From contig DAIDEE010000061.1 of the NCBI GenBank assembly GCA_027308685.1, positions 1 through 64,000 on the forward strand: DNA of 64,000 bases, written 5' to 3'. The translations under genes and the position numbers were made by a program. The stretch is from Acidocella sp. GTDB lineage: Bacteria; Pseudomonadota; Alphaproteobacteria; Acetobacterales; Acetobacteraceae. Shown here piece after piece: positions 27,903 through 36,156 of the stretch. The notes under the pieces were generated by a model. The model made no database searches. It was not told where the DNA came from and was given only the letters and a program-made list of their open reading frames with translations. Positions within the stretch are counted from its first letter, which is position 1. Each line of letters begins with the position of its first letter.

Positions 27903-29647
27903 TGCGTCGTTCCATGACCAGTTTCATCATTGGTGTCCGTGAAGCCTGGAGCCTTGCCAAGCCGTATTTCTGGTCCGAGGAGCGCTGGGCAGCGCGCGGG
28001 CTTTTCCTTGCCATCATTGTGCTTAATTTATTGATGGTGGTCTTTAATGTTATCCTCACATATTGGAATCGTGATTTTTTCGACGCGATCCAGAACATGG
28101 ATTCCCACACCGCCATCAAGTTGCTGTTTCTCTACCTGCCGACACCCGGCTCATTGCCGATGCCGGGGTTGGTAGAAATCCTGGTTGTTTATGTCCTCAT
28201 CGCGGTGTACGCCTTCTACCTCAACCAGATGCTCCAAATTAAATGGCGTCAGTGGATCACCAGGCATTTCCTGGAAAATTGGCTTTCCGACAGAGCTTTT
28301 TACAATATCAGCCTCAGCCCCTCCGCTACCATCGGCATCGACAACCCCGACCAGCGGATCTCCGAAGATTTGCGCGACTTCACCACCAACTCGCTCTCGC
28401 TGAGCCTGGATTTCATCTCGAATCTCGTGACCTTATTCAGCTTCGTGTTCATCTTGTACGCCATCTCCGGCTCGATCAAATTATTTGGCATCACCATCCC
28501 CGGTTACATGCTGTGGGTCGCGCTGCTTTATTCTCTGGTCGGAACGTTGCTGACCCATCTGATCGGGCGGCAACTTATTAAACTTTCGTTTGCCCAACAA
28601 AAAGTTGAAGCGGATTTCCGTTATAATCTCATCCGTGTGCGTGAAAATCCTGAAGCCATCGCGCTATACAATGGCGAAGATGACGAGATGATCAGCCTGA
28701 CCGAGCGCTTCACTGCCATCCGCGGCAACTGGTGGAAAATCATGCGCCGGACCAAGGCGTTGAATTTTTTCACCGTCAGCTTCGGCCAGATCGCCGGATT
28801 TTTTCCCCTGATCGTTGCATTGCCACGCTATTTCAGTGGCGCCATTAAACTCGGCGGTTTGACGCAGATTCAAAATGTCTTCGGGCAAGTGCAAGGCGCA
28901 CTCTCATGGTTTGTCGGGGCGTACCCAAACCTGGTCACCTACCGTGCGACCGTTTCGCGTTTGTATGGCTTCCAGGAAGCTGTTGCCGCCGCCCGCGTGG
29001 CCTCACTTTCGGGTCCGCAGCTCAACCAATCCGGGGAATCGCTTACCTTTAAAAACCTTACCATCAGCCTGCCGGATGGCCGTAAGCTGGTGGATAACGC
29101 CAGCCTCACCCTGCCGCCTGGTCAGCCCATCGTGCTCACCGGCCCCTCCGGTGCTGGCAAATCCACGTTATTCCGCGCCATCGCCGGCATCTGGCCGTTT
29201 GGCAGCGGCAGCGTCACCCGTCCGACCGGCAGCGCCCTGTTCCTGCCGCAACGTCCTTACTTTCCGCTTGGCAGCCTCAAACGCGCGGTGGTGTATCCGG
29301 CACTCGAGAGCGAAGTGAGTGACGAAGCCGTTATTGCCGCTCTCACCGCCGTGGACCTCCCCACCCTAACCTCTCGCCTGAACGACATTGAAACCTGGAG
29401 CCAAATTCTCTCAGGTGGCGAACAGCAACGCCTCGCCATCGCGCGTGCGCTCATATGCAAGCCAAACTGGCTGTTCCTGGATGAATCGACATCTGCGCTC
29501 GATTCGCCATCGGCCGCCCGCCTGCACCGTCTGCTCGCCAAGGAGCTTCCCAACACCACAATCGTTGCCATCACCCACCGCGAACTGGACATGGCTTCCT
29601 CGCGCCGCCTCTCGCTCACACCTACGGCTTTGTCAAATGTCAGCTAG
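27902..29647 (+). CDS. SbmA/BacA-like ABC transporter (fused permease-ATPase, ABC_membrane_2)
   Basis: A 581-residue half-transporter. The N-terminal membrane part (to about 340) has the SbmA/BacA signatures YWNRDFFDAIQNMD, WRQWITRHFLENWL and NPDQRISEDLRDF. The ATPase half has Walker A GPSGAGKST, signature LSGGEQQRLAIARAL and Walker B WLFLDESTSALD. Family members import antimicrobial peptides, bleomycin or cobalamin, or affect very-long-chain fatty acids in the envelope; the substrate here is unknown. It is coupled to DUF1499 and is the largest gene of this operon. Confidence 0.92.
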   Translation: MRRSMTSFIIGVREAWSLAKPYFWSEERWAARGLFLAIIVLNLLMVVFNVILTYWNRDFFDAIQNMDSHTAIKLLFLYLPTPGSLPMPGLVEILVVYVLIAVYAFYLNQMLQIKWRQWITRHFLENWLSDRAFYNISLSPSATIGIDNPDQRISEDLRDFTTNSLSLSLDFISNLVTLFSFVFILYAISGSIKLFGITIPGYMLWVALLYSLVGTLLTHLIGRQLIKLSFAQQKVEADFRYNLIRVRENPEAIALYNGEDDEMISLTERFTAIRGNWWKIMRRTKALNFFTVSFGQIAGFFPLIVALPRYFSGAIKLGGLTQIQNVFGQVQGALSWFVGAYPNLVTYRATVSRLYGFQEAVAAARVASLSGPQLNQSGESLTFKNLTISLPDGRKLVDNASLTLPPGQPIVLTGPSGAGKSTLFRAIAGIWPFGSGSVTRPTGSALFLPQRPYFPLGSLKRAVVYPALESEVSDEAVIAALTAVDLPTLTSRLNDIETWSQILSGGEQQRLAIARALICKPNWLFLDESTSALDSPSAARLHRLLAKELPNTTIVAITHRELDMASSRRLSLTPTALSNVS

Positions 29648-29715
29648 CGCGGGTGTATTAGGCAGTGCTTCATCCCATATGAGTCTCAGAACAACGACCA
29701 ACGAAGGTCTCTCCA

Positions 29716-30417
29716 ATGAGCACCGCCGACAATAATTTCAGTGATGCCACAGCTATTGCGAGCTCGGTGAGCAATATCGCCAACGTTCTAGCGCATGATT
29801 TCAACAATATTCTCACCGGAATTTTAGGAAATCTGGAGCTTTTACAGCGCCGCGCCAGCAAACAAGGTATCAGTGAATTTGATAGCTATCTGGCCAACAC
29901 GCGCAGTGCCGCCAGCCGTGGCGTGGCGCTCACGCAGCGCCTCATCACCATCGCTGGGCTGCAAATCCTCGAACCGACGGCATTAAATACCCCAAGCTTT
30001 ATCGCCAGCCTGGAAGCCTCACTCACCACCATCCTGGGCAGCCAACTGCATTTGATAATTGACTGCCCGGCCACCACGCATGACTTATATTGCGACGCCT
30101 ACAAACTTGAAGGCTCGCTGGCCGATATCGCAAAATACGCAAGTAAGGCCGCGGAAAATTCAACACCAGTAACACTAAAAGCTAGCAACTTCAGCATCGA
30201 AAATACCAGTAATTCCGCGCATAATATCCCACCCGGTGATTACGTTGCCATCTCATTGCAATATCAACACCAAGCATCCGCCACCGACTTCAACGCCGGC
30301 CTCGAACTCGCCACCATTCAGGGCTTTGCCAGGCAATCAGCCGGCCAGGCTTTTCTCGATACACACCAGCCGGACCGCACAACCATCAGCCTGGTCCTGC
30401 CAACGGCTCCTTCGTAG
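29716..30417 (+). CDS. Histidine-kinase-like protein with DHp domain and degenerate ATPase domain (possible phosphotransferase)
   Basis: A 233-residue soluble protein. The H-box is well kept: LAHDFNNILTGILGNLELL with His27. The rest aligns in plan with a HATPase domain, but the N-box lacks its asparagine (LEGSLADIAKYASKAAENS where LLNLAVNARDAM is usual), no DxGxG motif is present, and the G2 box reads NAGLELATIQGF in place of GTGLGLSMVYGF. ATP binding is thus doubtful. DHp plus pseudo-ATPase at this length resembles ChpT-type histidine phosphotransferases. Its 3' end overlaps a convergent receiver gene by 32 bp. Confidence 0.75.
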   Translation: MSTADNNFSDATAIASSVSNIANVLAHDFNNILTGILGNLELLQRRASKQGISEFDSYLANTRSAASRGVALTQRLITIAGLQILEPTALNTPSFIASLEASLTTILGSQLHLIIDCPATTHDLYCDAYKLEGSLADIAKYASKAAENSTPVTLKASNFSIENTSNSAHNIPPGDYVAISLQYQHQASATDFNAGLELATIQGFARQSAGQAFLDTHQPDRTTISLVLPTAPS

Positions 30418-30781
30418 GCCCCTTGGGTGCCGTGATCGCGGCAATACGCTGCAAAATTTCATTCATCGATACTGGCTTCACTAAATAATCGTCGCCACCC
30501 GATTGCAGGCCTTTCATCCAATCCGAGATCTGCCCAAGCCCTGAGAGGAACAAGGCAGGCGTGGTGACGCCTTGGCTCCGCAATTTTTGCAACATATCGG
30601 CGCCATCCATCCCACCTGGCAACTGGCGGTCAATAATCAGCGCGTCAAAATGCTTGTTCTGTGCCAGCATAATCCCATCCCGGCTATTGGTTGCAAATTC
30701 CACCACATGACCAGAACCCCGTAACCCGGTGACGACAAATTTTGAAACATCGGCATCATCTTCAACAACCAGAATATACAA
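30386..30781 (-). CDS. Stand-alone response regulator receiver protein
   Basis: A 131-residue receiver domain with no output domain. Acidic pocket E7-D8-D9 (VVEDDADV), phospho-acceptor Asp51 (LIIDRQLPG), Ser80 (LFLSGLG) and Lys102 (DDYLVKP) are all present, so it should be phosphorylated. After residue 115 only a short Pro/Gly tail remains (APKGPTKEP), where OmpR-type regulators would carry a winged helix. It is either a CpdR/DivK-like single-domain regulator or a shortened OmpR relative. It converges on the kinase-like gene; upstream, 74 bp away on the same strand, is mnmA. Confidence 0.85.
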   Translation of the reverse strand: MYILVVEDDADVSKFVVTGLRGSGHVVEFATNSRDGIMLAQNKHFDALIIDRQLPGGMDGADMLQKLRSQGVTTPALFLSGLGQISDWMKGLQSGGDDYLVKPVSMNEILQRIAAITAPKGPTKEPLAGPG

Positions 30782-30855
30782 GGCAAAATCTCCTACGTTG
30801 TGGTTGCCAGACTGATGCTTTCAAAAAGCGCGGATAAAAATATCTGAAACAGAAT

Positions 30856-31917
30856 TCAGGCAGCGATAAAACCACCACCTAAAATCCGCGAACCGTCATA
30901 AAATACCGCCGCCTGCCCCGGTGCGGCCAATGCTGGCGCATCAAGCAGTAATGCCACACCGGCACCATCCGCCGTAATCACCGCCGCTTGCGGTATTTCG
31001 CGTGCTCGCAATTTCACCTGTGCCCGCAACCCCGAAGATGGAATCGCCGCCAGCCAGTTCACATCTCGCAATTTCACCACCCGCGAAGCCGCCGTCCGCG
31101 GCCCTACGACAATCCTGCGCGTTCCGGGGTCAATTTTTCGCACCACCAATGCTTCACCCTGGGCATCGGCCGGCAACCCCAGGCGCTTGGCCTGGCCAAC
31201 AGTGTAGCGCGCGATGCCCTGGTGGGTGCCCATAAAGCCACCATCTTCATCAACAATCTCACCGGCTTCCAGCGCATCAGGACGAAACTTGCCTACGATA
31301 TCGGCGTAGGACCCACTCGGCACAAAACAAATATCCTGGCTGTCTGGCTTCGCCGCCACGGCCAGCCCCATCCGCTCCGCCACGTCACGCACCTGCGCCT
31401 TGCTGGCGTAATCACCAAGCGGGAACCTGCAAAATTCTAATTGCTCTTGGGTCGTGGCGAATAAAAACCAACTCTGGTCACGGCTGGCGTCAAGCGCCTG
31501 ATGCAACTCAGCCCCCGCCGCCCCTTCGATGCGCCGCACATAATGCCCTGTCGCCAGCGCATCGGCGCCCAAATCCCGCGCCATTTGCAGCAGATCGCCG
31601 AATTTCAAATGCTGATTGCAGGCAATACACGGCACCGGGGTTTGGCCACTGGCGTAGCTATCGGCAAACTCCGACATTACGCTGGCACGAAACCGCGCCT
31701 CGGCATCCACCACATAGTGCGCAATCCCTAATTTATCGGCCACCCGCTTCGCATCATGAATATCCTGCCCCGCGCAACAAGCCCCCTTCCGCCCCACGGC
31801 TGCGCCATGGTCGTAAAGCTGCAACGTCACGCCGATCACCTCATGCCCTGCCTCGTGCATCAACCCGGCCACCACCGAGCTATCCACGCCGCCCGACATG
31901 GCGACCACGATTTTCAT
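30856..31917 (-). CDS. mnmA: tRNA-specific 2-thiouridylase MnmA
   Basis: Thiolates U34 of Lys, Glu and Gln tRNAs. The 353-residue protein has the ATP-pyrophosphatase loop [12 protein letters not shown], the first catalytic cysteine in [18 protein letters not shown], and the second in [13 protein letters not shown]. Its start overlaps the ferredoxin stop by 4 bp. Upstream genes supply a cysteine desulfurase and a ferredoxin, so the operon joins sulfur mobilisation to tRNA thiolation; no separate Tus relay genes are visible here. Confidence 0.96.
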   Translation of the reverse strand: MKIVVAMSGGVDSSVVAGLMHEAGHEVIGVTLQLYDHGAAVGRKGACCAGQDIHDAKRVADKLGIAHYVVDAEARFRASVMSEFADSYASGQTPVPCIACNQHLKFGDLLQMARDLGADALATGHYVRRIEGAAGAELHQALDASRDQSWFLFATTQEQLEFCRFPLGDYASKAQVRDVAERMGLAVAAKPDSQDICFVPSGSYADIVGKFRPDALEAGEIVDEDGGFMGTHQGIARYTVGQAKRLGLPADAQGEALVVRKIDPGTRRIVVGPRTAASRVVKLRDVNWLAAIPSSGLRAQVKLRAREIPQAAVITADGAGVALLLDAPALAAPGQAAVFYDGSRILGGGFIAA

Positions 31918-32243
31918 CCCGCAGCATTCCGGGTGGCGCTCGGCAGCTTCACCACCAGCCCGTCCAGCGCCTCGCTCATTACAATCTGGCAGCCCAGGCG
32001 CGAGGTTTTCTCAAGCCCAAACGCTAAATCGAGCATATCCTCCTCATCCTCGGTCGGCTTACCCAGCTTGCCGAACCATGCGGGGTCCACGATCACATGA
32101 CAGGTTGAGCAGGCCAGCGAGCCTTCGCACGCGCCTTCGATATCCACGCCATGCTTATGCGCTACTTCCAACACGGAAAGCCCAACCGGCGCATCAACCT
32201 CGCGTGCCACCCCGTTACGCTCAACAAAAACCATTTTAGGCAT
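31914..32243 (-). CDS. 2Fe-2S ferredoxin (adrenodoxin/ISC type)
   Basis: A 109-residue ferredoxin with the adrenodoxin-type cysteine spacing: [10 protein letters not shown] (C-x5-C-x2-C) and a distal [19 protein letters not shown] and the [13 protein letters not shown] helix match ferredoxins of the Isc branch that feed electrons to Fe-S assembly. It lies 11 nt after the cysteine desulfurase gene and overlaps mnmA, so it probably reduces a partner in sulfur or Fe-S transfer. The start is the ATG giving [11 protein letters not shown]; a second Met three residues on is possible. Confidence 0.93.
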   Translation of the reverse strand: MPKMVFVERNGVAREVDAPVGLSVLEVAHKHGVDIEGACEGSLACSTCHVIVDPAWFGKLGKPTEDEEDMLDLAFGLEKTSRLGCQIVMSEALDGLVVKLPSATRNAAG

Positions 32244-32254
32244 CGATAAAACCC

Positions 32255-33373
32255 TTAATTCGCAAACTGCGCCTGGGTAAGCGGAACGGGGTTGCGATGC
32301 AAGGCGCGTCTGGCCATCATCTCGTAAGCTTGTTTGAACGCCGTGCAGTCCGCCTGGGTGACATTCCAGGGCAACGAGACGCGGATCGCCTGCCCGGCCA
32401 GATCACCCATCCCCATCGCCAGCAACACATGGCTGGCGGCCACCTTACCGGACGAGCAAGCCGAGCCCGCCGATACAGCCACCCCAGCCATATCAAGCGC
32501 GATCAACTGGGTATCCGCCCGCACCCCCGGCAACGCCACGCATAATGTATTAGGCATACGCGCCGCATCAGCACCCATCACCTGGCCACCAATCCCCACA
32601 CAAAAGGCCTCAAGTTCATCACGATATTCGGCGATCTTCACGGCTTCATAAGGTTGGTCAAGCGCTGCGGCCATCCCCGCGATCGCGGCGAGCGCCGGCG
32701 TGCCGCCACGCCAGCCGCGTTCCTGTCCGCCGCCTTTCAACAGCGGCGCCACATGCTCGCCATGAGCACTCGAAAACACCAGCGCCCCCGCCCCGGGCGG
32801 CCCGCCAGCTTTGTGGCCCGAAAGTGCGACCGAACTCGCGCCTAATTTCAGCCAGTCCTCCCGGCATCGTCCAGCCGCCTGCGCCGCATCCACGTGCAAT
32901 ATCGCCCCATGCGCCGCACAAGCCCAGGCCGCCGCCGCAATATCATGTCGTACGCCAGTCTCATTATTCGCCACCATCAGGCACACCAGCGCGTTCGGAT
33001 ATGCCGCCAACATCTGGTCAAGCATCAGTAAATCCACCAGCCCACTCGGCAACACCGGAATCACCGCCGCCTTGGGGGCCGCCGCCCGCACCGCATCATG
33101 CTCGGTGGCGCCCACCAGCACACTGCGGCCGCGCCCCAGCGCGTGAACCGCCAGCGCATTGGCCTCAGTGGCACCAGACGTAAACACGATATCCTGTGCC
33201 CGCGCCGCGAACTGCGCCGCCAGGCTCTCGCGGGCACTCTCCAGCACGCGCCGTGCCGCCCGCCCCGCCTGATGTACCGATGACGGATTGCCCGTCACCT
33301 CCATAGCCGCCAGCGCCGTCGCCCGTGCCTCGGGCCGCAACGGCTCACTCGCATTGGCGTCCAGGTAAATCAT
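32255..33373 (-). CDS. Cysteine desulfurase (class V aminotransferase, NifS/IscS family)
   Basis: PLP enzyme of 372 residues that removes sulfur from cysteine as enzyme-bound persulfide. [21 protein letters not shown], the [13 protein letters not shown] loop and the PLP lysine in [10 protein letters not shown] are clear; the mobile loop holds the catalytic cysteine in GSACSSG. It is somewhat shorter and more divergent than housekeeping IscS. The gene sits 6 nt after cysE and just before the ferredoxin, with no iscU, iscA or suf gene in the window. A tRNA-thiolation role via MnmA is the natural reading. Confidence 0.93.
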   Translation of the reverse strand: MIYLDANASEPLRPEARATALAAMEVTGNPSSVHQAGRAARRVLESARESLAAQFAARAQDIVFTSGATEANALAVHALGRGRSVLVGATEHDAVRAAAPKAAVIPVLPSGLVDLLMLDQMLAAYPNALVCLMVANNETGVRHDIAAAAWACAAHGAILHVDAAQAAGRCREDWLKLGASSVALSGHKAGGPPGAGALVFSSAHGEHVAPLLKGGGQERGWRGGTPALAAIAGMAAALDQPYEAVKIAEYRDELEAFCVGIGGQVMGADAARMPNTLCVALPGVRADTQLIALDMAGVAVSAGSACSSGKVAASHVLLAMGMGDLAGQAIRVSLPWNVTQADCTAFKQAYEMMARRALHRNPVPLTQAQFAN

Positions 33374-33379
33374 GGTGCC

Positions 33380-34036
33380 TTAAAAAATACGCTCGCGCGC
33401 GGCCTTGGCGATTCGGTTTTCCAAATCGGTCAGCTCCGAGCGCAGCAAATCCACCTCGTGCAGCAGCGGGTCGAGGCAGGGGTCCGAGGGAATCCCATAA
33501 GCGTCGAAGCAGGGCTTTTCATCGCGCTCTACCGGCCTGGCCGGAATCCCCACCACCGTGGTCCCCGCCGGCACCGCAGCCACTACCACCGCATTGGCGC
33601 CAACTCTGGCATTATCGCCGATTAAAATCGCTCCAAGCACCTTCGCCCCGGCCCCGATAATGACGTTATTGCCAATGGTCGGATGCCGCTTGCCCGCTGT
33701 GGAGCTGGTACCGCCCAGGGTAACCTGATGATAAATATACACATCATCGCCAACCTCCGCGGTCTCGCCAATCACCACCCCCATGCCGTGATCAATCACG
33801 AAGCGGCGGCCCAATTTAGCCCCAGGGTGAATTTCGATGCCGGTGAGGAGTCTACCGATATGTGAGGTAAACCGCCCGGCCAGATGCCAGCCATGCCGCC
33901 AGAAAAAACTGGCTACGGCATGGATACCCACCGCATGAAGGCCCGGATAGCAGAGTAAAACCTCGAGATTCGAGCGGGCAGCCGGGTCCCGCTCACGGTA
34001 CGCCCGGACAGTCTCGGTTAAAAACATAAGGGCCAT
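33380..34036 (-). CDS. cysE: Serine O-acetyltransferase
   Basis: Makes O-acetylserine, the carbon skeleton for cysteine. It is 218 residues from the start chosen here. The left-handed helix repeats are visible from [18 protein letters not shown] through [24 protein letters not shown] to [12 protein letters not shown]. The short N-terminal helical region marks the EpsC-like, shorter type. I choose ATG 34036 ([13 protein letters not shown]), since family members begin just before this 'ERDPAA' segment; the track's 34099 start adds 21 atypical residues. It leads the cysteine desulfurase-ferredoxin-mnmA run, placing cysteine supply and sulfur transfer together. Confidence 0.92.
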   Translation of the reverse strand: MALMFLTETVRAYRERDPAARSNLEVLLCYPGLHAVGIHAVASFFWRHGWHLAGRFTSHIGRLLTGIEIHPGAKLGRRFVIDHGMGVVIGETAEVGDDVYIYHQVTLGGTSSTAGKRHPTIGNNVIIGAGAKVLGAILIGDNARVGANAVVVAAVPAGTTVVGIPARPVERDEKPCFDAYGIPSDPCLDPLLHEVDLLRSELTDLENRIAKAARERIF

Positions 34037-34219
34037 GCGACATTTCCGTAGGAAAGCTGTGAATAAAGCTCTATATAGACCAACCCTGGGGAAACCCAAA
34101 CTGTAATCTACCCATGGTCAGCCGTAAGACCGGAAGCCGAGATGGCGCTCCGCATCGCAAGTTTCAACCATAGCGAGATTACCCGCGTGACACGGATTTG
34201 ATGAAAGACGAGTGATAGA

Positions 34220-34885
34220 ATGCCTGAAGTGATGTTTGCCGGGCCGGAAGGCCGTCTCGAGGGTCGTTACCACCACGCGAAGGAACGCGGCGCCCCGCTA
34301 GCGCTGGTGCTGCACCCTCACCCGCTGCATGGCGGCACCATGAACAATCGCATCACCTATTCTATGTACCAGGTGTTCCAGCGTCTCGGCTTCTCGGTCA
34401 TGCGTTTCAACTTCCGCGGTGTCGGTCGTAGCCAGAGCAAGTTCGATGGCGGCATGGGCGAAATCAACGACGCCGCCGCGGCATTGGACTGGATGCAGGC
34501 CCTCAACCCCGGCCATGGTGGCCTGTGGATCGCCGGCTACTCGTTTGGTGCCTTCGTGGGTATGCAACTCCTGATGCGCCGCCCGGAAGTTTCCGGCTGG
34601 GTTTCCGTGGCACCGCCGGCGGCCCACTACGACTTCGGGTTCCTCGCACCTTGCCCCTGCAGCGGGCTGATGATCCATGGCGATTCCGATGAAATGGTAC
34701 CGGAAATTTCGGTGCGTAAACTGGTGGATAAGCTCAACCTGCAAAAGGGTGTGGCCATCGACTACCGGGTGTTCGAAGGCGCTGACCATGTGTTCGCCAA
34801 CCATGCGGATAAGGTAACCGAGGCGGTGGAAGGCTATGTCAGCCAATCCCTCGCCCGCAAGCAAATGGCCCTGGCCGCTGACTGA
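34220..34885 (+). CDS. Alpha/beta hydrolase, small YqiA/Dienelactone-like
   Basis: A 221-residue alpha/beta hydrolase. FAGPEGRLEGRYH opens the sheet, LVLHPHPLHGGTMNNRI is the oxyanion region typical of this widely conserved bacterial group, FNFRGVGRS follows, and the nucleophile elbow is GYSFGAFVG. The acid and histidine appear in IHGDSDEMVP and GADHVFANHADK. Substrate unknown. It is a single gene divergent from cysE, with a hairpin repeat and a strong terminator behind it. Confidence 0.9.
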   Translation: MPEVMFAGPEGRLEGRYHHAKERGAPLALVLHPHPLHGGTMNNRITYSMYQVFQRLGFSVMRFNFRGVGRSQSKFDGGMGEINDAAAALDWMQALNPGHGGLWIAGYSFGAFVGMQLLMRRPEVSGWVSVAPPAAHYDFGFLAPCPCSGLMIHGDSDEMVPEISVRKLVDKLNLQKGVAIDYRVFEGADHVFANHADKVTEAVEGYVSQSLARKQMALAAD

Positions 34886-34902
34886 CCATTAACCGCGCCA
34901 GT

Positions 34903-34932
34903 CGTGATCCCCGCGCAAGCGGGAGATTTTTT
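34903..34932 (+). repeat. Palindromic hairpin repeat, copy 3 (behind alpha/beta hydrolase)
   Basis: CGTGATCCCCGCGCAAGCGGGAGAT followed by T: the same layout as copies 1 and 2, with a core stem CCCGC/GCGGG and a GCAA loop. A second, stronger hairpin follows directly. Confidence 0.65.
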
Positions 34933-34935
34933 CCT

Positions 34936-34965
34936 AAAAACGGCCCCAACTTCGGGGCCGTTTTT
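34936..34965. terminator. Perfect bidirectional terminator
   Basis: AAAAACGGCCCC and GGGGCCGTTTTT pair perfectly around an AACTTC loop. It insulates the hydrolase gene from the next promoter region. Confidence 0.95.
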
Positions 34966-34976
34966 GTGTCGGCCCT

Positions 34977-34990
34977 TTGACCCACGTCAA
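34977..34990. promoter_or_regulatory. FNR/FixK-type binding site upstream of the AhpD-like gene
   Basis: TTGAC-CCAC-GTCAA is a perfect palindrome that matches the FNR/FixK/Dnr family consensus TTGAY-N4-RTCAA. It lies 53 nt before the ATG at 35044 and just after a terminator, which is a usual place for activation. TAAACA at 35013-35018 could be the -10 element for a site centred at -41.5; that part is weak. Confidence 0.75.
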
Positions 34991-35043
34991 GGCCGTTCCG
35001 CCGCGCCCCGCCTAAACAAACTCCACAGACCTGGAGATTAAAC

Positions 35044-35394
35044 ATGATCGTAAATTGGCGCGACCTCATCACCAACATGAACGGCGGAATTAAGTCTCTG
35101 CGTCAGGGGGCTCCCGATGTCATGAAGAGCTTCTCGGAAATGGCCAAAGCCGCTCATAGTGGTGATGCGCTGGACCCGAAAACCAAAGAGCTGATCGCGC
35201 TGGCCTTGGGTGTCGCCACCCGCTGCGCCCCCTGCATCGCTTATCATGCCGAAGGTGCCGCCAAACTGGGTGCCACCCGCGCCGAAGTGCTGGAGACCAT
35301 GGCGATGTCCATCTACATGGGGGCTGGCCCCTCCGCGATGTACGCCGCCCAGGCCCTCGAAGCCTTCGACCAGCTCGCCACTCCCGCCGTTTGA
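35044..35394 (+). CDS. Carboxymuconolactone decarboxylase/AhpD-like protein
   Basis: A 116-residue helical protein of the AhpD-like CMD family. LDPKTKELIALALGVATRCAPCIAYHAEGAAKLGATRAEVLE contains the CxxC plus downstream His typical of the thiol-active branch (Cys-Ala-Pro-Cys), while carboxymuconolactone decarboxylases proper lack the cysteines. A peroxide- or thiol-redox role is likely, partner unknown. A perfect FNR/FixK-type box lies upstream, and the DUF2202 gene starts 27 nt downstream, so both probably respond to low oxygen or nitrosative stress. Confidence 0.9.
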   Translation: MIVNWRDLITNMNGGIKSLRQGAPDVMKSFSEMAKAAHSGDALDPKTKELIALALGVATRCAPCIAYHAEGAAKLGATRAEVLETMAMSIYMGAGPSAMYAAQALEAFDQLATPAV

Positions 35395-35421
35395 ACGCCC
35401 TTAAGTCGCAAAGACCCAGCC

Positions 35422-36039
35422 ATGACCCTCGCACTCCAAGTATCCCCGTCTGCACGGCGCCCCTGCGGCTGCGGCAATCTCGGCGCCGCCGACCCCGCCT
35501 TCGCCACCCCGCCGGTTGATCCACTCACCACCGAGGAAGCCGACGACCTGACCGCGATGCGCGAGGAGGAGAAAGTCGCCCGCGATGTTTATTTGCGCCT
35601 GTTTGATCGCTGGGGCCTGCGACCATTCGGCAATATCAGCGGCTCGGAACAATCGCACATGGACATGCTGCTGGTCCTACTGAACCGCTATGACCTCCCC
35701 GACCCGGTGCGCCATCTCGACATCGGCGCGTTCCAAAGCCCCGCCATGCAAAAACTGCACGACAACCTGCTGGCCCGCGGCCTGCAAAGCGAGTCCGAGG
35801 CAATCTGCGTCGGGTTGTTCATCGAAGAACTTGATATCGCTGATCTCCAACGTGCCACGCAACGCACCAGTAAGCCCGATATCCAGATGGTGTTCGCGCG
35901 CCTCGAAAAAGGCTCACGCAACCATTTGCGGGCCTTTCATCGCTGGATGCGCGGCCTCGGCGCGCATTATGTCCCCGCCCACCTCAGCCCAACAGCATTT
36001 GACACGATCGCCCACTCTAGCCACGAGCCCTGCGGGTAG
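35422..36039 (+). CDS. DUF2202 ferritin-like domain protein
   Basis: A 205-residue protein. The DUF2202 core begins LTTEEADDLTAMREEEKVARDVY and continues with SGSEQSHMDMLLVLLNRY, ALQSE-type helix and LEKGSRNHLRAFHRWM; Glu and His pairs (EEK, EQSHM, EELD, NHLRAFH) are spaced like a four-helix di-iron site. The N-terminus has CGCG and the C-terminus a second cysteine (HEPCG), outside the ferritin-like core. The family's function is unknown. It is the second gene behind the FNR-type box. Confidence 0.87.
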   Translation: MTLALQVSPSARRPCGCGNLGAADPAFATPPVDPLTTEEADDLTAMREEEKVARDVYLRLFDRWGLRPFGNISGSEQSHMDMLLVLLNRYDLPDPVRHLDIGAFQSPAMQKLHDNLLARGLQSESEAICVGLFIEELDIADLQRATQRTSKPDIQMVFARLEKGSRNHLRAFHRWMRGLGAHYVPAHLSPTAFDTIAHSSHEPCG

Positions 36040-36107
36040 CTGCCGGAATCATTCGGCACACCACTTGCTTGTTATTGTACTAAGCAGGGCCCGGACCACC
36101 GGACCAG

Positions 36108-36132
36108 GACGAGGTTTTGTTTACACCTCGTC
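36108..36132. promoter_or_regulatory. Hairpin in the glutaminase leader
   Basis: GACGAGGT and ACCTCGTC pair perfectly around a 9-nt T-rich loop, 24 nt before the GTG start of the glutaminase gene. Preceded by the small direct repeat CCGGACCA. It could end the DUF2202 transcript or shape the glutaminase leader. Confidence 0.4.
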
Positions 36133-36156
36133 ATGCTGAACAGGAGTTAGTGTCAC

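Noticed and set aside
32485-32506. ATCAAGCGCGATCAA inside the cysteine desulfurase gene as a regulator site
   Set aside because: It is coding sequence and a direct, not inverted, repeat of ATCAA.
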